The notes beneath the pieces are model-generated. The model ran no database searches, was not told the DNA's origin, and saw nothing but the letters and a program-made list of their open reading frames with translations. Position numbers and translations under genes: made by a program. A DNA stretch of 21,447 nucleotides from G963677915 sp963677915 (GTDB taxonomy: Bacteria; Bacillota; Clostridia; Lachnospirales; Vallitaleaceae), in the NCBI GenBank assembly GCA_963677915.2, contig CAXXGE010000014.1:1-21447 (forward strand), in the 5' to 3' direction. Shown piece after piece: positions 7,227-14,934 of this stretch; positions within the stretch are counted from its first letter, which is position 1, and every line of letters begins with the position of its first letter.

Positions 7227-7934
7227 CTAATGATAGTCGTAGTGATCGAATAAGCTGCTTACGAATCGGGAGAGTTTGCGCCCTGCTTTTAAGATAGGAT
7301 TCCGGTTTGGTATATACGGCCAGGCAGGCGCGTACATATTTGGTTTGTAGTCGAGAATATAGTGGTCATAGCCATTGATGACGGTTGTGTCGCCGGCCTG
7401 CTGGATGCGTTTGGCTTTTCTGCTGTAGCTAAGGTGCTGATGGCCGTGGAGGAAGTAGGAGGGCTTGTACTGCGCAAGCAGGTCGTTGAAGGCCTGGAAT
7501 CCTCTGTGGCAGAGGTCATCACCATCACCAAGGCCTTTGGCGGGCGCGTGGGTGACGAGGATGTCAAAACCGCCGAAGCGTTTCAATTCGCGTCTCAGGT
7601 TCTTGATTCGTTTTCTCATCTCTTTTTCCGTATACTGGTTCTTCCCGTTGTTGTACCGGTATGAACCGCCAAGACCAAGGATGCGTAATCCGTTTACGAC
7701 CAGAATCCGGTCCTCGATGCTGTCACAGCCGAGTGGCGGGTTACGGTCATACCTGTCGTCATGGTTGCCGTGGACATAGAGAACAGGCGCCTTGATCATG
7801 GTGACAAGAAAAGACAGGTAGCTGCTTTTCAGGTCGCCGCAGGAAATGATCAGCTTCACATCTTTGAAGTTTTCCGGATCGAAATGGTCCCATATGTAAT
7901 TGGATTCTTCGTCTGCCACCAATAGTATTTTCAA
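7227..7934 (-). CDS. Calcineurin-like metallophosphoesterase
   Basis: 235-aa cytosolic phosphoesterase with the dimetal motifs in order: LLVADEESNYIWD (Asp8; the usual DxH is DEE here), SCGDLKSSYL (Asp34), VHGNHDD (Asn57, His58), VTHAPAKGLGD (His129) and LHGHQHLSY (His163, His165). GDLK..YL, PPLGCDSIEDR and LGLGGSYRYN are hallmarks of a Firmicutes-specific subfamily of unknown substrate. It is convergent with the ParB/BMP gene, with only 15 bp between stops and no visible terminator. Start ATG 7934 has AGGA 9 bp upstream. Confidence 0.9.
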   Translation of the reverse strand: MKILLVADEESNYIWDHFDPENFKDVKLIISCGDLKSSYLSFLVTMIKAPVLYVHGNHDDRYDRNPPLGCDSIEDRILVVNGLRILGLGGSYRYNNGKNQYTEKEMRKRIKNLRRELKRFGGFDILVTHAPAKGLGDGDDLCHRGFQAFNDLLAQYKPSYFLHGHQHLSYSRKAKRIQQAGDTTVINGYDHYILDYKPNMYAPAWPYIPNRNPILKAGRKLSRFVSSLFDHYDYH

Positions 7935-7966
7935 AATCTTATATCCTATCTAAATGAGATGACAAA

Positions 7967-7975
7967 ATTATAGCA
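7967..7975 (-). promoter_or_regulatory. Extended -10 promoter of the metallophosphoesterase gene
   Basis: The minus strand reads TGCTATAAT, a TGn extended -10, about 33 bp ahead of ATG 7934. The -35 position would fall inside the left arm of the inverted repeat beginning at 7986 and has no consensus match. Confidence 0.5.
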
Positions 7976-7985
7976 CGAAAAGTGT

Positions 7986-8062
7986 AGGAGTGCCACGGGG
8001 ACGGACCTTTTTGGCACGGTTAGAAGACCAGTGCCAAAAAGGTCCGTCCCCGTGGCACTCCT
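7986..8062. repeat. Perfect 32-bp inverted repeat (REP/MITE-like palindrome)
   Basis: Left arm 7986-8017 (AGGAGTGCCACGGGGACGGA, then CCTTTTTGGCAC) is exactly reverse-complementary to 8031-8062, with a 13-nt loop. It is GC-rich within an AT-rich intergenic stretch and lacks a T-tract, so it is not a normal terminator. GTGCCACGGGGACGG-type palindromes recur in many Firmicute genomes, and a REP-like element mobilised by an IS200/RAYT-type transposase is likely (inference). Only one copy is seen here. Confidence 0.8.
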
Positions 8063-8100
8063 GAACAAAATAAACAAAAAGAACATAATGCTACTAAAAA

Positions 8101-8142
8101 TTGACAAATATTTATCAATCCTATACGATGATTGAGTATAAT
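8101..8142 (+). promoter_or_regulatory. Promoter region of the electron-transfer operon
   Basis: A perfect TTGACA (8101-8106) is followed after 17 bp by TACGAT (8124-8129, 4 of 6 consensus). A perfect TATAAT also lies at 8137-8142 but without a -35. The dyad TCAATC (8115-8120) and GATTGA (8130-8135), with 9 bp between, overlaps the -10 and is a candidate operator. TGGAGG at 8155-8160 is the ribosome site. Confidence 0.5.
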
Positions 8143-8165
8143 TTGGTAATATCCTGGAGGATTTT

Positions 8166-9311
8166 ATGTTGCACAGGACATACAAAATCGTATTGGGAGG
8201 GCTGCTTGCGATGGTGCTAACCGTGGCCGGATGCTCTAAACTTTCCAATACGACTACAACTGAAACAACAAGTGAAACAACAAGTGAAACGACAACAAGT
8301 GAAACAGCAAGTGAAACGACAACAAGTGAATGGAACACAGACGTCTTCGAAGATTCAGACTTCATCCTGGGAACGATTGTGACAATCAAGATCATGACCA
8401 ATGGATCCGATGAACTTCTGGACAGGTGTTTCGAGCGTCTGGTTGAAATAGAGAACGCCATGTCGGTCAATATCGCCGACAGCGATGTTTCAAAAGTGAA
8501 TGAGGCAGCAAGGAACACGGTGGATGGATACAGCGAGCCGGTAAAAGTCGGCGAGGACACCTTCAATGTCATCAAGACGGGCATCCAGTATGGCGACCTG
8601 TCCCAAGGGAACTTCGACATCAGCTTCGGCCCGGTCATCGATTTATGGCAGATAGGTACGGAAGATGCCCATATTCCTGAGGCGGTGGATATCGACAATG
8701 CCCTCCAGCTGGTTGATTATCAAAATATCAGGCTGGATGAGGCGAACATGACCGTTTCAATAGAAAAGGACATGAAACTCGACCTTGGCGGCATTGCGAA
8801 AGGTTATGCCGCAGATGCGGTGGATGCGATCCTTGATGAAGCGGGCGTGACCAGGGCAATTATCAACCTTGGCGGCAATATCAAGATCGTTGGAGAAAAG
8901 GAAGGCGGCGATGCATTCAAGGTCGGCATACAAAATCCTTTTAACGAGAGAAACACCTATTTAGGCATCGCCTCGGTAAAGGACAAAACAGTCGTCACAA
9001 GCGGAGACTATGAGCGTTACTTCGAAGAGAACGGCGTCCGCTACCACCATATTTTCGACAAAGCGACAGGCTGGCCCAAAGTCACCGAGGTCAAATCCGT
9101 ATCGGTCATCACGGCCCGGTCCATCGACGCAGACGCGTTATCCACAATCCTTTTTGTATCTGATATTCAGGACGGTATCGACCTGGTCAATACACTGGAG
9201 GGCGTGGAATGCATATATGTAACAAAGGACAAAAAAGTCTATCAATCCAGTGGAATGGCCGAGGCAATGTTCAAGCTGACCGACGACAGTTTTCAACTGG
9301 TGAACAATTAG
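8166..9311 (+). CDS. apbE: FAD:protein FMN transferase, ApbE/FmnB-type lipoprotein
   Basis: 381 aa. Transfers FMN from FAD to Thr of secreted FMN-binding domains with Mg2+. Lipobox TVAGC gives lipid-anchored Cys23, followed by a Thr/Ser/Glu repeat linker (about 29-55), so it works outside the membrane. ApbE motifs are all present: LGTIVTIKI (69-76), FDISFGPVIDLW (150-161), DLGGIAKGYAAD (206-217), INLGGNIKIVG (233-243), VTSGDYERYF (277-286), YHHIFDKATGWP (293-304) and metal-binding DADALST (321-327). ATG 8166 has TGGAGG 5 bp upstream. It heads the electron-transfer operon; the FMN_bind lipoprotein at 12267 is its evident substrate. This corresponds to FmnB of the Listeria FLEET locus. Confidence 0.95.
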   Translation: MLHRTYKIVLGGLLAMVLTVAGCSKLSNTTTTETTSETTSETTTSETASETTTSEWNTDVFEDSDFILGTIVTIKIMTNGSDELLDRCFERLVEIENAMSVNIADSDVSKVNEAARNTVDGYSEPVKVGEDTFNVIKTGIQYGDLSQGNFDISFGPVIDLWQIGTEDAHIPEAVDIDNALQLVDYQNIRLDEANMTVSIEKDMKLDLGGIAKGYAADAVDAILDEAGVTRAIINLGGNIKIVGEKEGGDAFKVGIQNPFNERNTYLGIASVKDKTVVTSGDYERYFEENGVRYHHIFDKATGWPKVTEVKSVSVITARSIDADALSTILFVSDIQDGIDLVNTLEGVECIYVTKDKKVYQSSGMAEAMFKLTDDSFQLVNN

Positions 9312-9313
9312 CA

Positions 9314-9340
9314 TAGCGTTCTCCTATCTAGAGAACGCTA
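9314..9340 (+). promoter_or_regulatory. 10-bp perfect hairpin between apbE and ndh2
   Basis: TAGCGTTCTC (9314-9323) and GAGAACGCTA (9331-9340) enclose the loop CTATCTA. It begins 3 bp after the apbE stop and ends 25 bp before the ndh2 ATG. No T-tract follows, so a simple intrinsic terminator is unlikely. It may be an mRNA stability or processing element or an operator (inference). Confidence 0.7.
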
Positions 9341-9364
9341 CACTAGAGATTGGAGCGAAGAAGA

Positions 9365-11287
9365 ATGGGTGGTAAAAAGCACATTGTTGTGCTTGGAGGT
9401 GGCTATGGCGGTATCCTGACGGCCAAGAAGCTTGCCAAAAAGTACAAAAGAAACGATGACATATCGATCACTTTGATTGATAAGAACACGTACCATACAA
9501 TGTTGACAGAACTCCACGAGGTGGCAGCGGGCCGTGTGCCTGAGGAAGCCATCAGGATTGATTTCGACAAAGTGTTTGCAGGAAGGAAAGTCAACGTCGT
9601 CCTGGATGAAATCAGCGGCATCGATTTCGAGAACAAGGTATTGACAGGACATGTGGAAAACTACAGTTACGACTACCTTGTCCTGGGGACAGGTTCCAAA
9701 CCGACATTCTTCGGATGCAAAGGCGCAGAGGAGAATGCACTGACACTGTGGTCCTACGAGGATGCACTTAAGATCAAATACCGCATCCTTGAAGCTTTCG
9801 AAAACGCAAGTGTCGCCAAGACGCCTGACATGAGGGCGCATCTTCTTACATTCGTTGTAATCGGCTGTGGGTTTACCGGTATTGAAATGGTAGGCGAGCT
9901 GGCAGAGTGGGCAGACAGACTGTGTGTCAACTTCAACATCCCAAGGGAAGAAGTCAACATCTACGTCCTTGACCTTCTGCCGAGGGTGCTGCCGAACTTC
10001 AAGGAAAAATTGATCGTCAAGACGGAAAAGCGCCTTGAGAAAATGGGCGTTCAGGTCATGACCCATTCCAATATCATCGAAGTGAAAAAGGATGCTGTCT
10101 GCATCGAGGGCAGAGACTGCATCAGAACATATACAACAATCTGGGCGGCAGGTGTAGAGAGCAGTGACATCATGGAAAGTCTGGATGGTTCAAAAATTAC
10201 AAAAGCACCAAGGAACAGAATCCAGACGGATGCCAATCTTCGTTCCGTCGATTACAAAGACGTGTTTGTCGTCGGTGACAACATCTTCTTCATTCCTGAA
10301 GGGGAAGAGCGCCCGGTACCTCAGATGGTTGAGAATGCCGAGCATTCATCACATCTTGTCGCACACAATATCATTGCGGATATAGCTAACCATAAACTGA
10401 AGGAGTACCATCCGGTATTCCACGGTGCGATGGTCTGCATTGGCGGACGCTATGGCGTGGCCCAAGTCGGCTTCCCGGGATCGCAGTTTGTCACTTCCGG
10501 ATTCTTCGCCATGCTTATCAAGCATTTCATCAATATTGTCTACTTTATACAGGTGCTGGGCTTCCATAAGGTCTGGTCCTACATGCGCCACGAATTCTTC
10601 CATGTGGAAGACAGGAGAAGCTTTGTCGGCGGACACTTCTCCAAGCGTTCACCGAACTTCTTCCTGTTCCCGCTCAGGCTCTTTGTCGGTGCCATGTGGC
10701 TCTTCGAGGGCCTGGCCAAAATAGACAGGGTATTTGCCGATCCAACGGACATCTTCCTGATTCCGTCAAAAGTGGTTACATCCGGCGCATCCGAGTGGGT
10801 GGAGGAGACCGCCGAAACGGTGGAAACGGTGGCTGCATGGGGTGCACACCTGCCATTGCCTGGCTTCGTGGAAAGCATAGTCAACTGGTTCCTGACTTTC
10901 CTTGACAGCGCTGCGCTGCCTGTCCCGGGATGGATTCAGAGCATCGTGGATTCGTCCATGAATGTCATGTTCTACCAGTCAAGCGGAGAGTTCACATCCC
11001 TTGCTGCGGTGTTCCAGACCGGCATGGTGCTTGGCGAAATCGCTGTCGGAGGGCTGCTGCTGCTGGGACTGTTCACGGCACCTGCATCAATCCTGTCCAT
11101 CATCATGGGACTGATGATCTGGTCGTCCGGTATGGCACCGGTCGAGATGCTCTGGTATATGGCTGCCGGCGTCGCACTCATTGGCGGAAGCGGAAGCACG
11201 CTTGGGCTTGACTACTATGTACTGCCAAAGCTGAAGAAGGCTTGGATGAAACTGAAATTTGTAAGGAAATGGTATTTCTTCACATGA
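9365..11287 (+). CDS. ndh2: Type II NADH dehydrogenase with C-terminal DoxX-like membrane domain (Ndh2)
   Basis: 640 aa from ATG 9365, chosen over TTG 9350 because GGAG at 9352-9355 is correctly spaced. It oxidises NADH and reduces a quinone. The FAD-binding dinucleotide fold starts VVLGGGYGG (8-16), a second Rossmann NADH site is VVIGCGFTGIEMVGELAEW (about 163-181), and DVFVVGDN (about 298-305) is the closing FAD motif. Ordinary NDH-2 is about 400 aa; here about 240 residues are added with hydrophobic segments FFAMLIKHFINIVYFIQVLG, LFPLRLFVGAMWLFEGLAKI, GEIAVGGLLLLGLF and YMAAGVALIGG, the last three DoxX-like. The same architecture marks the Ndh2 of FLEET loci. Overlaps the next start. Confidence 0.92.
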   Translation: MGGKKHIVVLGGGYGGILTAKKLAKKYKRNDDISITLIDKNTYHTMLTELHEVAAGRVPEEAIRIDFDKVFAGRKVNVVLDEISGIDFENKVLTGHVENYSYDYLVLGTGSKPTFFGCKGAEENALTLWSYEDALKIKYRILEAFENASVAKTPDMRAHLLTFVVIGCGFTGIEMVGELAEWADRLCVNFNIPREEVNIYVLDLLPRVLPNFKEKLIVKTEKRLEKMGVQVMTHSNIIEVKKDAVCIEGRDCIRTYTTIWAAGVESSDIMESLDGSKITKAPRNRIQTDANLRSVDYKDVFVVGDNIFFIPEGEERPVPQMVENAEHSSHLVAHNIIADIANHKLKEYHPVFHGAMVCIGGRYGVAQVGFPGSQFVTSGFFAMLIKHFINIVYFIQVLGFHKVWSYMRHEFFHVEDRRSFVGGHFSKRSPNFFLFPLRLFVGAMWLFEGLAKIDRVFADPTDIFLIPSKVVTSGASEWVEETAETVETVAAWGAHLPLPGFVESIVNWFLTFLDSAALPVPGWIQSIVDSSMNVMFYQSSGEFTSLAAVFQTGMVLGEIAVGGLLLLGLFTAPASILSIIMGLMIWSSGMAPVEMLWYMAAGVALIGGSGSTLGLDYYVLPKLKKAWMKLKFVRKWYFFT

Positions 11288-12246
11288 TGAATCTGACTGA
11301 ACAGTTGGAACAGGTAAAACAGAATATTTTAGCTCAGACAAAATCGGGCGATGCCTTGCTCGACGGTTCTTTCGACTATCTAGCAGCGACGGGCGGCAAA
11401 ATGCTTCGTCCATCGCTGCTCCTGATTGGCAGCAGACTCGGCAAGTCGTATGAAGCTTCGAAAGAGAAGCTGATCGATCTGGCTACGGTGGTTGAGACCA
11501 TCCATCTGGCCACGCTGATTCATGATGACATCATCGACGAAGCGAAGATCAGAAGGGGCAAGCCTTCCATCCACGCCAAATACGGCCAGTCATATGCCGT
11601 TTACATGGGGGATTATCTGCTGAGCAGGTGTTTTCTGATGGTGGTGGATCTGGATATCGACAGGGAAATTGGCAAAGTTCTTGCTAATACAGTCTCAAGA
11701 CTGTGTATCGGCGATATGACCCAGAACCAGATGCGGTACAGCCTGGAAATGACGCCCAGGAAATATGTTCGAATCGTTTCCGGCAAGACAGCAGCGCTTT
11801 TTTCTGCATCGCTAAGCGCAGGCGCTCAGTATACGGGAGCTGAAAGGGACACAGTCATTCAACTGGCTAAAATCGGTTATGCTGTCGGTATGGCCTTTCA
11901 GTTGATCGATGACCTCCTCGACTACAATGGCGATGCGGCCATAATTGGCAAGGAAGTGCATACAGATGTCTTAAAGGGTTACTACAGCATGCCGGTCATC
12001 TATTGTCTGAACGATGACAGCCGGGAATCCACTGAGCTTAGGGCGCTTCTTTCGCGCGGAGCAGACAATGAATCGATTGACAGAATTTATGAAATTGTGA
12101 GAAATTCAGGAGCACTTGACAGGACAAAAGCGCTTGCATTAAAGTATAGTAAAAGAGCAATGAAATGGATTGGACAGCTGCCGGAGGGAGACACAAGAGA
12201 CATGCTTAACGAGCTTGTACCCAAGCTGCTTTCCAGAATCAGCTGA
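11284..12246 (+). CDS. dmkB: Polyprenyl diphosphate synthase (DmkB / HepS component II-like)
   Basis: 320 aa from ATG 11284. Elongates isoprenoid diphosphates to the long side chain of (demethyl)menaquinone. Both aspartate-rich motifs are intact: LIHDDIIDEAKIRRGKPS (first, Asp81-Asp85) and QLIDDLLDY (second, Asp209-Asp213). YLAATGGKMLRPSLLLI (32-48) is the substrate-binding GGKxxRP block. ATG 11284 overlaps the ndh2 stop (ATGA) but has no good ribosome site; upstream in-frame starts ATG 11269 and TTG 11242 are possible, so the start is uncertain. Position directly after ndh2 suggests a dedicated quinone supply, as with DmkB in FLEET. DmkA is not in the window. Confidence 0.85.
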   Translation: MMNLTEQLEQVKQNILAQTKSGDALLDGSFDYLAATGGKMLRPSLLLIGSRLGKSYEASKEKLIDLATVVETIHLATLIHDDIIDEAKIRRGKPSIHAKYGQSYAVYMGDYLLSRCFLMVVDLDIDREIGKVLANTVSRLCIGDMTQNQMRYSLEMTPRKYVRIVSGKTAALFSASLSAGAQYTGAERDTVIQLAKIGYAVGMAFQLIDDLLDYNGDAAIIGKEVHTDVLKGYYSMPVIYCLNDDSRESTELRALLSRGADNESIDRIYEIVRNSGALDRTKALALKYSKRAMKWIGQLPEGDTRDMLNELVPKLLSRIS

Positions 12247-12266
12247 ATGGAATGCGAGGATTGCGC

Positions 12267-12653
12267 ATGCATAACATGGTTGACATGGGGCTTAAGAGGC
12301 TTGCTTCTTTAGCCCTTTTTATCATTCTGCTGCTATTTGCATGCAGCGGTGAAAAAGAGGCAAAGTACATACCCGGCTCCTATGAAAACGTCGGGGAAGG
12401 CTATTACAGCACCCTTCATGTGCGGGTGACGGTGGATGCGTATAAAATACAATCCATCGAAATCCTTTCACATGAGGAGCCGCAAATTCTAGCTGACATC
12501 GTCTTCGAGAAACTGCCGCCGAAAATCATAAGAAAGAACAGCGCGGATGTGGACATCATTTCTGGTGCGACCTACACGAGCAGGGCGCTCCTGGATGCGG
12601 TGTCAAAAGCGCTTGAACAGGCGGAGGTGGCAAATGATGAAGCTGCAGACTAA
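12267..12653 (+). CDS. FMN-binding lipoprotein (PplA-like, single FMN_bind domain)
   Basis: 128 aa from ATG 12267; GCGAGGA at 12254-12260 favours this start over ATG 12252. Residues 10-26 form a lipoprotein signal peptide with LLFAC (Cys26 lipidated). Residues about 33-118 are an FMN_bind domain: YIPGSYENVGEGYYSTLHV, then DIISGATYTSRALLDAVSKAL with the flavinylation motif SGAT (Thr102 predicted to carry FMN through phosphoester). ApbE encoded at 8166 should modify it. Listeria PplA has two such domains; this one has one. It would pass electrons from the membrane to extracellular acceptors. Its last 20 bp overlap the sensor kinase gene. Confidence 0.88.
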   Translation: MHNMVDMGLKRLASLALFIILLLFACSGEKEAKYIPGSYENVGEGYYSTLHVRVTVDAYKIQSIEILSHEEPQILADIVFEKLPPKIIRKNSADVDIISGATYTSRALLDAVSKALEQAEVANDEAAD

Positions 12654-14196
12654 AATCATTCTGGTCGTTTCAATGGTTATTGTCGGTGTCGCCGGTGCCA
12701 TATCGCTGGTTTTCTACAACTTCATCAGCAATTCAACGGAAGAGCATATGGCCCATGGCGCTATGGATATGTCAAGTGTGATCGCCAACGAACATGAAAT
12801 ATCCGAAAGACTGTACCAGAAAATGCGCGACGGCAGCATACAGGAAATCGTCGAGGAAATCAGATCCAAAAGCAGATACCAGTATATTATTGTCATGGAT
12901 ATGGACGGCATCCAGTACTCCTATCCCTATGAGAGCGGCCTGTACAAACACTACAAGAATGGCGGCGAGGAAAAGGTGCTTCAGGGAAGCGATGCCTACT
13001 TCCTGGCAGACACAAACCGGCTCATATCAGCTATTAGGGTGTTCCAGCCCATTTATTATAATAACGAGCAGGCAGGCGCCGTCCTGATTGGTCTTCTTTC
13101 GGATGAAATCCAAAAAGAGGTAGACAGTGAGATTCAGCATCTGGCTGGTCTCGTGATTGGAGCGCTGGTATTTGGAATTGCCGCCGCGATTCTCCTTTCT
13201 CTTAATATCAAGAAAGCCACTTTCGGTCTGGAACCCAAGGAAATAGCGGTTCTGGCAGGTGAAAGAGACCTCATTTTGCATAGCATTGAAAGAGGTATTA
13301 TTGCTATAGACAGAAACGGCAAGCTTCTCTTTAGAAACAGAAAGGCCAGTCTGCTGCTGGATATGCCGACGGATGAGGATGTCACGGTTAAAGTGAGCGA
13401 ATCGGCGAAGGCGGTCTATCTGATAATGAAAGAGGGTATAGACAGCGAACAGGGCATCGAGAACGAGAAAGTGATTCTTGGAAACGATAGGCCGCTCCTT
13501 ATCAGCGTCTGTCTTATGCATGACCACAGCGGAAAAGTGACAGGTGCCGTTGCCAATCTGGAAAACATGACACAGGTTCAGGCACTGGCGGAGGAACTGA
13601 CAGGGTACCGGGCGCTGGTCGATTCCCTCAGGGCCCAGAACCACGAATTTATGAACCGGCTGATGACCATATCCGGACTGATACAGCTGGGGGAGAAAGA
13701 CGAAGTGCTGTCCTATATCACCGACCTCTCCAGCAGGAACAGCAGACTTCAGCATCTGCTTAGCGAGCAGATCAGGGACAATAAAATCGCAGGGCTGCTG
13801 CTGACAAAATACGCGGCATTTTCCGAAAAGAAAGTCAATGTGTACATTAACGATGAATCTTCGCTGACAGGACTGCCTGCAAAGCTGACGACGGATGAAG
13901 CGTGTTCGATCATAGGCAATCTTCTGGACAACAGTATGGATGCGGTCCAAAACAGCGATGACAAGCGGATAGACATTTTCATCAGTGCCGATCGGGACCA
14001 CTTTGAACTGGAAGTATACAACTCCGGTCCTGAAATTGATGAGGAAACAGCCAAAGGCATTTTCGAGAAAGGATTTTCGACCAAAGGGGAAAACAGGGGC
14101 TACGGCCTCTATATGGTCAAGAATCTAGTGGAGAAAGCCGGCGGCCAGATAGAGCAGGAAAACGACAAAGGAGTGAGATGGCATGTCGATATCTGA
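12634..14196 (+). CDS. CitA/DcuS-family sensor histidine kinase
   Basis: 520 aa from ATG 12634 (GGAGG at 12623-12627). Membrane helices lie at about 8-30 and 170-190, enclosing an extracytoplasmic single-Cache/PDC sensor. A PAS domain follows at about 203-315 (ILHSIERGIIAIDRNGKLLFRN), then a SpoOB-type dimerisation helix with His337 (RAQNHEFMNRLMTISGLI) and a HATPase domain with the N-box NLLDNSMDAV (Asn433) and G-box RGYGLYMVKNL. The sensor is unusual: the RYSHP motif that binds citrate or C4-dicarboxylate in CitA/DcuS reads QYSYP (Gln94, Tyr97), while the second Arg is kept (IRVFQPIY, Arg135). The ligand is therefore probably different. It overlaps both its neighbours and is embedded in the electron-transfer operon. 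Confidence 0.92.
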   Translation: MMKLQTKIILVVSMVIVGVAGAISLVFYNFISNSTEEHMAHGAMDMSSVIANEHEISERLYQKMRDGSIQEIVEEIRSKSRYQYIIVMDMDGIQYSYPYESGLYKHYKNGGEEKVLQGSDAYFLADTNRLISAIRVFQPIYYNNEQAGAVLIGLLSDEIQKEVDSEIQHLAGLVIGALVFGIAAAILLSLNIKKATFGLEPKEIAVLAGERDLILHSIERGIIAIDRNGKLLFRNRKASLLLDMPTDEDVTVKVSESAKAVYLIMKEGIDSEQGIENEKVILGNDRPLLISVCLMHDHSGKVTGAVANLENMTQVQALAEELTGYRALVDSLRAQNHEFMNRLMTISGLIQLGEKDEVLSYITDLSSRNSRLQHLLSEQIRDNKIAGLLLTKYAAFSEKKVNVYINDESSLTGLPAKLTTDEACSIIGNLLDNSMDAVQNSDDKRIDIFISADRDHFELEVYNSGPEIDEETAKGIFEKGFSTKGENRGYGLYMVKNLVEKAGGQIEQENDKGVRWHVDI

Positions 14197-14875
14197 TGAA
14201 ATAAAAGTGTTCATTGTCGAGGACGACCCGATGGTGCAGCGGATCATAAAGGAATTCATTCATAAAGTGACCGGCTTTACTGTCGCGGGAACTGCCAAGG
14301 ACTATGATTCGGCGCTGGACTCACTGCAGAGTGTAAAGGTCGATCTTGTCCTGCTCGACATCTATCTTCCTGGCGGTCTTGGAATCGATCTGCTGAAATG
14401 GATCAGGGTGCAGGACTACGATATGGATGCTATTCTGATTACGGCCGATACGAAGACATCCACGCTCGAGAATGCGATGCGATATGGCGCTGCGGACTAT
14501 CTGATCAAGCCGTTTTTGTTTGAACGGTTCGAGGAAGCACTTGAAAGGTACAGGTATAACAAGAGCAGAATCAACCACAGCGACGTGGTCAGCCAGGCCA
14601 TGGTGGACCAGGTGATTAATGCGAACAAAAAGCATACAGCAGATGAGCCAAAGAACCAGACGGCCGAGTCGATTCTCAGTTTCCTTGAAAGCAACAGTGC
14701 CGAAGGATACACCTCCTCTGAGGTGGCGAAAGCACTTGGGATCTCCAGAATCACTGCCAGAAGATACCTTGAAGAAATGGAGAAAAACGGCAAGGCGGTT
14801 TTGGAGCTTTCCTACGGTGGCGTCGGCAGACCTCAGAACAAGTACCACTATGTTTTCAGGGAGGAAAGCGAATGA
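14183..14875 (+). CDS. CitB/DcuR-family response regulator
   Basis: 230 aa, overlapping the kinase gene by 14 bp, as is usual for cognate pairs. The receiver domain (about 7-122) has acidic residues VEDD (13-15), phosphoacceptor Asp59 in LVLLDIYLPG, Thr88 in ILITAD and Lys109 in YLIKPF. The C-terminal DNA-binding part includes the HTH YTSSEVAKALGISRITARRY (about 176-195) and a tail GGVGRPQNKYHYV typical of CitB/DcuR. It probably activates genes for use of the ligand sensed by the kinase; the eetA promoter directly downstream and the apbE promoter are the nearest candidate targets (inference). Confidence 0.93.
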   Translation: MSISDEIKVFIVEDDPMVQRIIKEFIHKVTGFTVAGTAKDYDSALDSLQSVKVDLVLLDIYLPGGLGIDLLKWIRVQDYDMDAILITADTKTSTLENAMRYGAADYLIKPFLFERFEEALERYRYNKSRINHSDVVSQAMVDQVINANKKHTADEPKNQTAESILSFLESNSAEGYTSSEVAKALGISRITARRYLEEMEKNGKAVLELSYGGVGRPQNKYHYVFREESE

Positions 14876-14900
14876 CATTGTCCCGCCACTGTGTCATAAT
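14872..14900 (+). promoter_or_regulatory. Internal promoter in front of eetA
   Basis: ATGACA (14872-14877), a 17-bp spacer and CATAAT (14895-14900), each one base off consensus, with TG one base ahead of the -10 (extended -10). It overlaps the stop of the response regulator gene. The 9-bp palindrome GACATTGTC (14874-14882) overlaps the -35 and TGACA-N14-TGTCA spans the spacer, so a regulator may bind here. AAGGAG lies at 14921-14926 for ATG 14935. Confidence 0.6.
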
Positions 14901-14934
14901 ATAAGGACATTTAACACTTTAAGGAGTTCAAATT

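Noticed and set aside
7986..8062. The long palindrome as a bidirectional terminator
   Set aside because: No T-run follows either arm and it lies upstream of, not after, both flanking genes.
13027..14001. Long open frame of 324 codons on the minus strand opposite the sensor kinase
   Set aside because: It lies wholly antisense to a clear histidine kinase, has no recognisable domain or ribosome site, and its length follows from codon bias of the real gene. The same holds for antisense frames at 16529-17419, 9338-10066 and 3867-4496.
14878..14903. TTGTCC paired with CATAAT as the eetA promoter
   Set aside because: The spacer would be 11 bp, too short. ATGACA at 14872 gives a 17-bp spacer.
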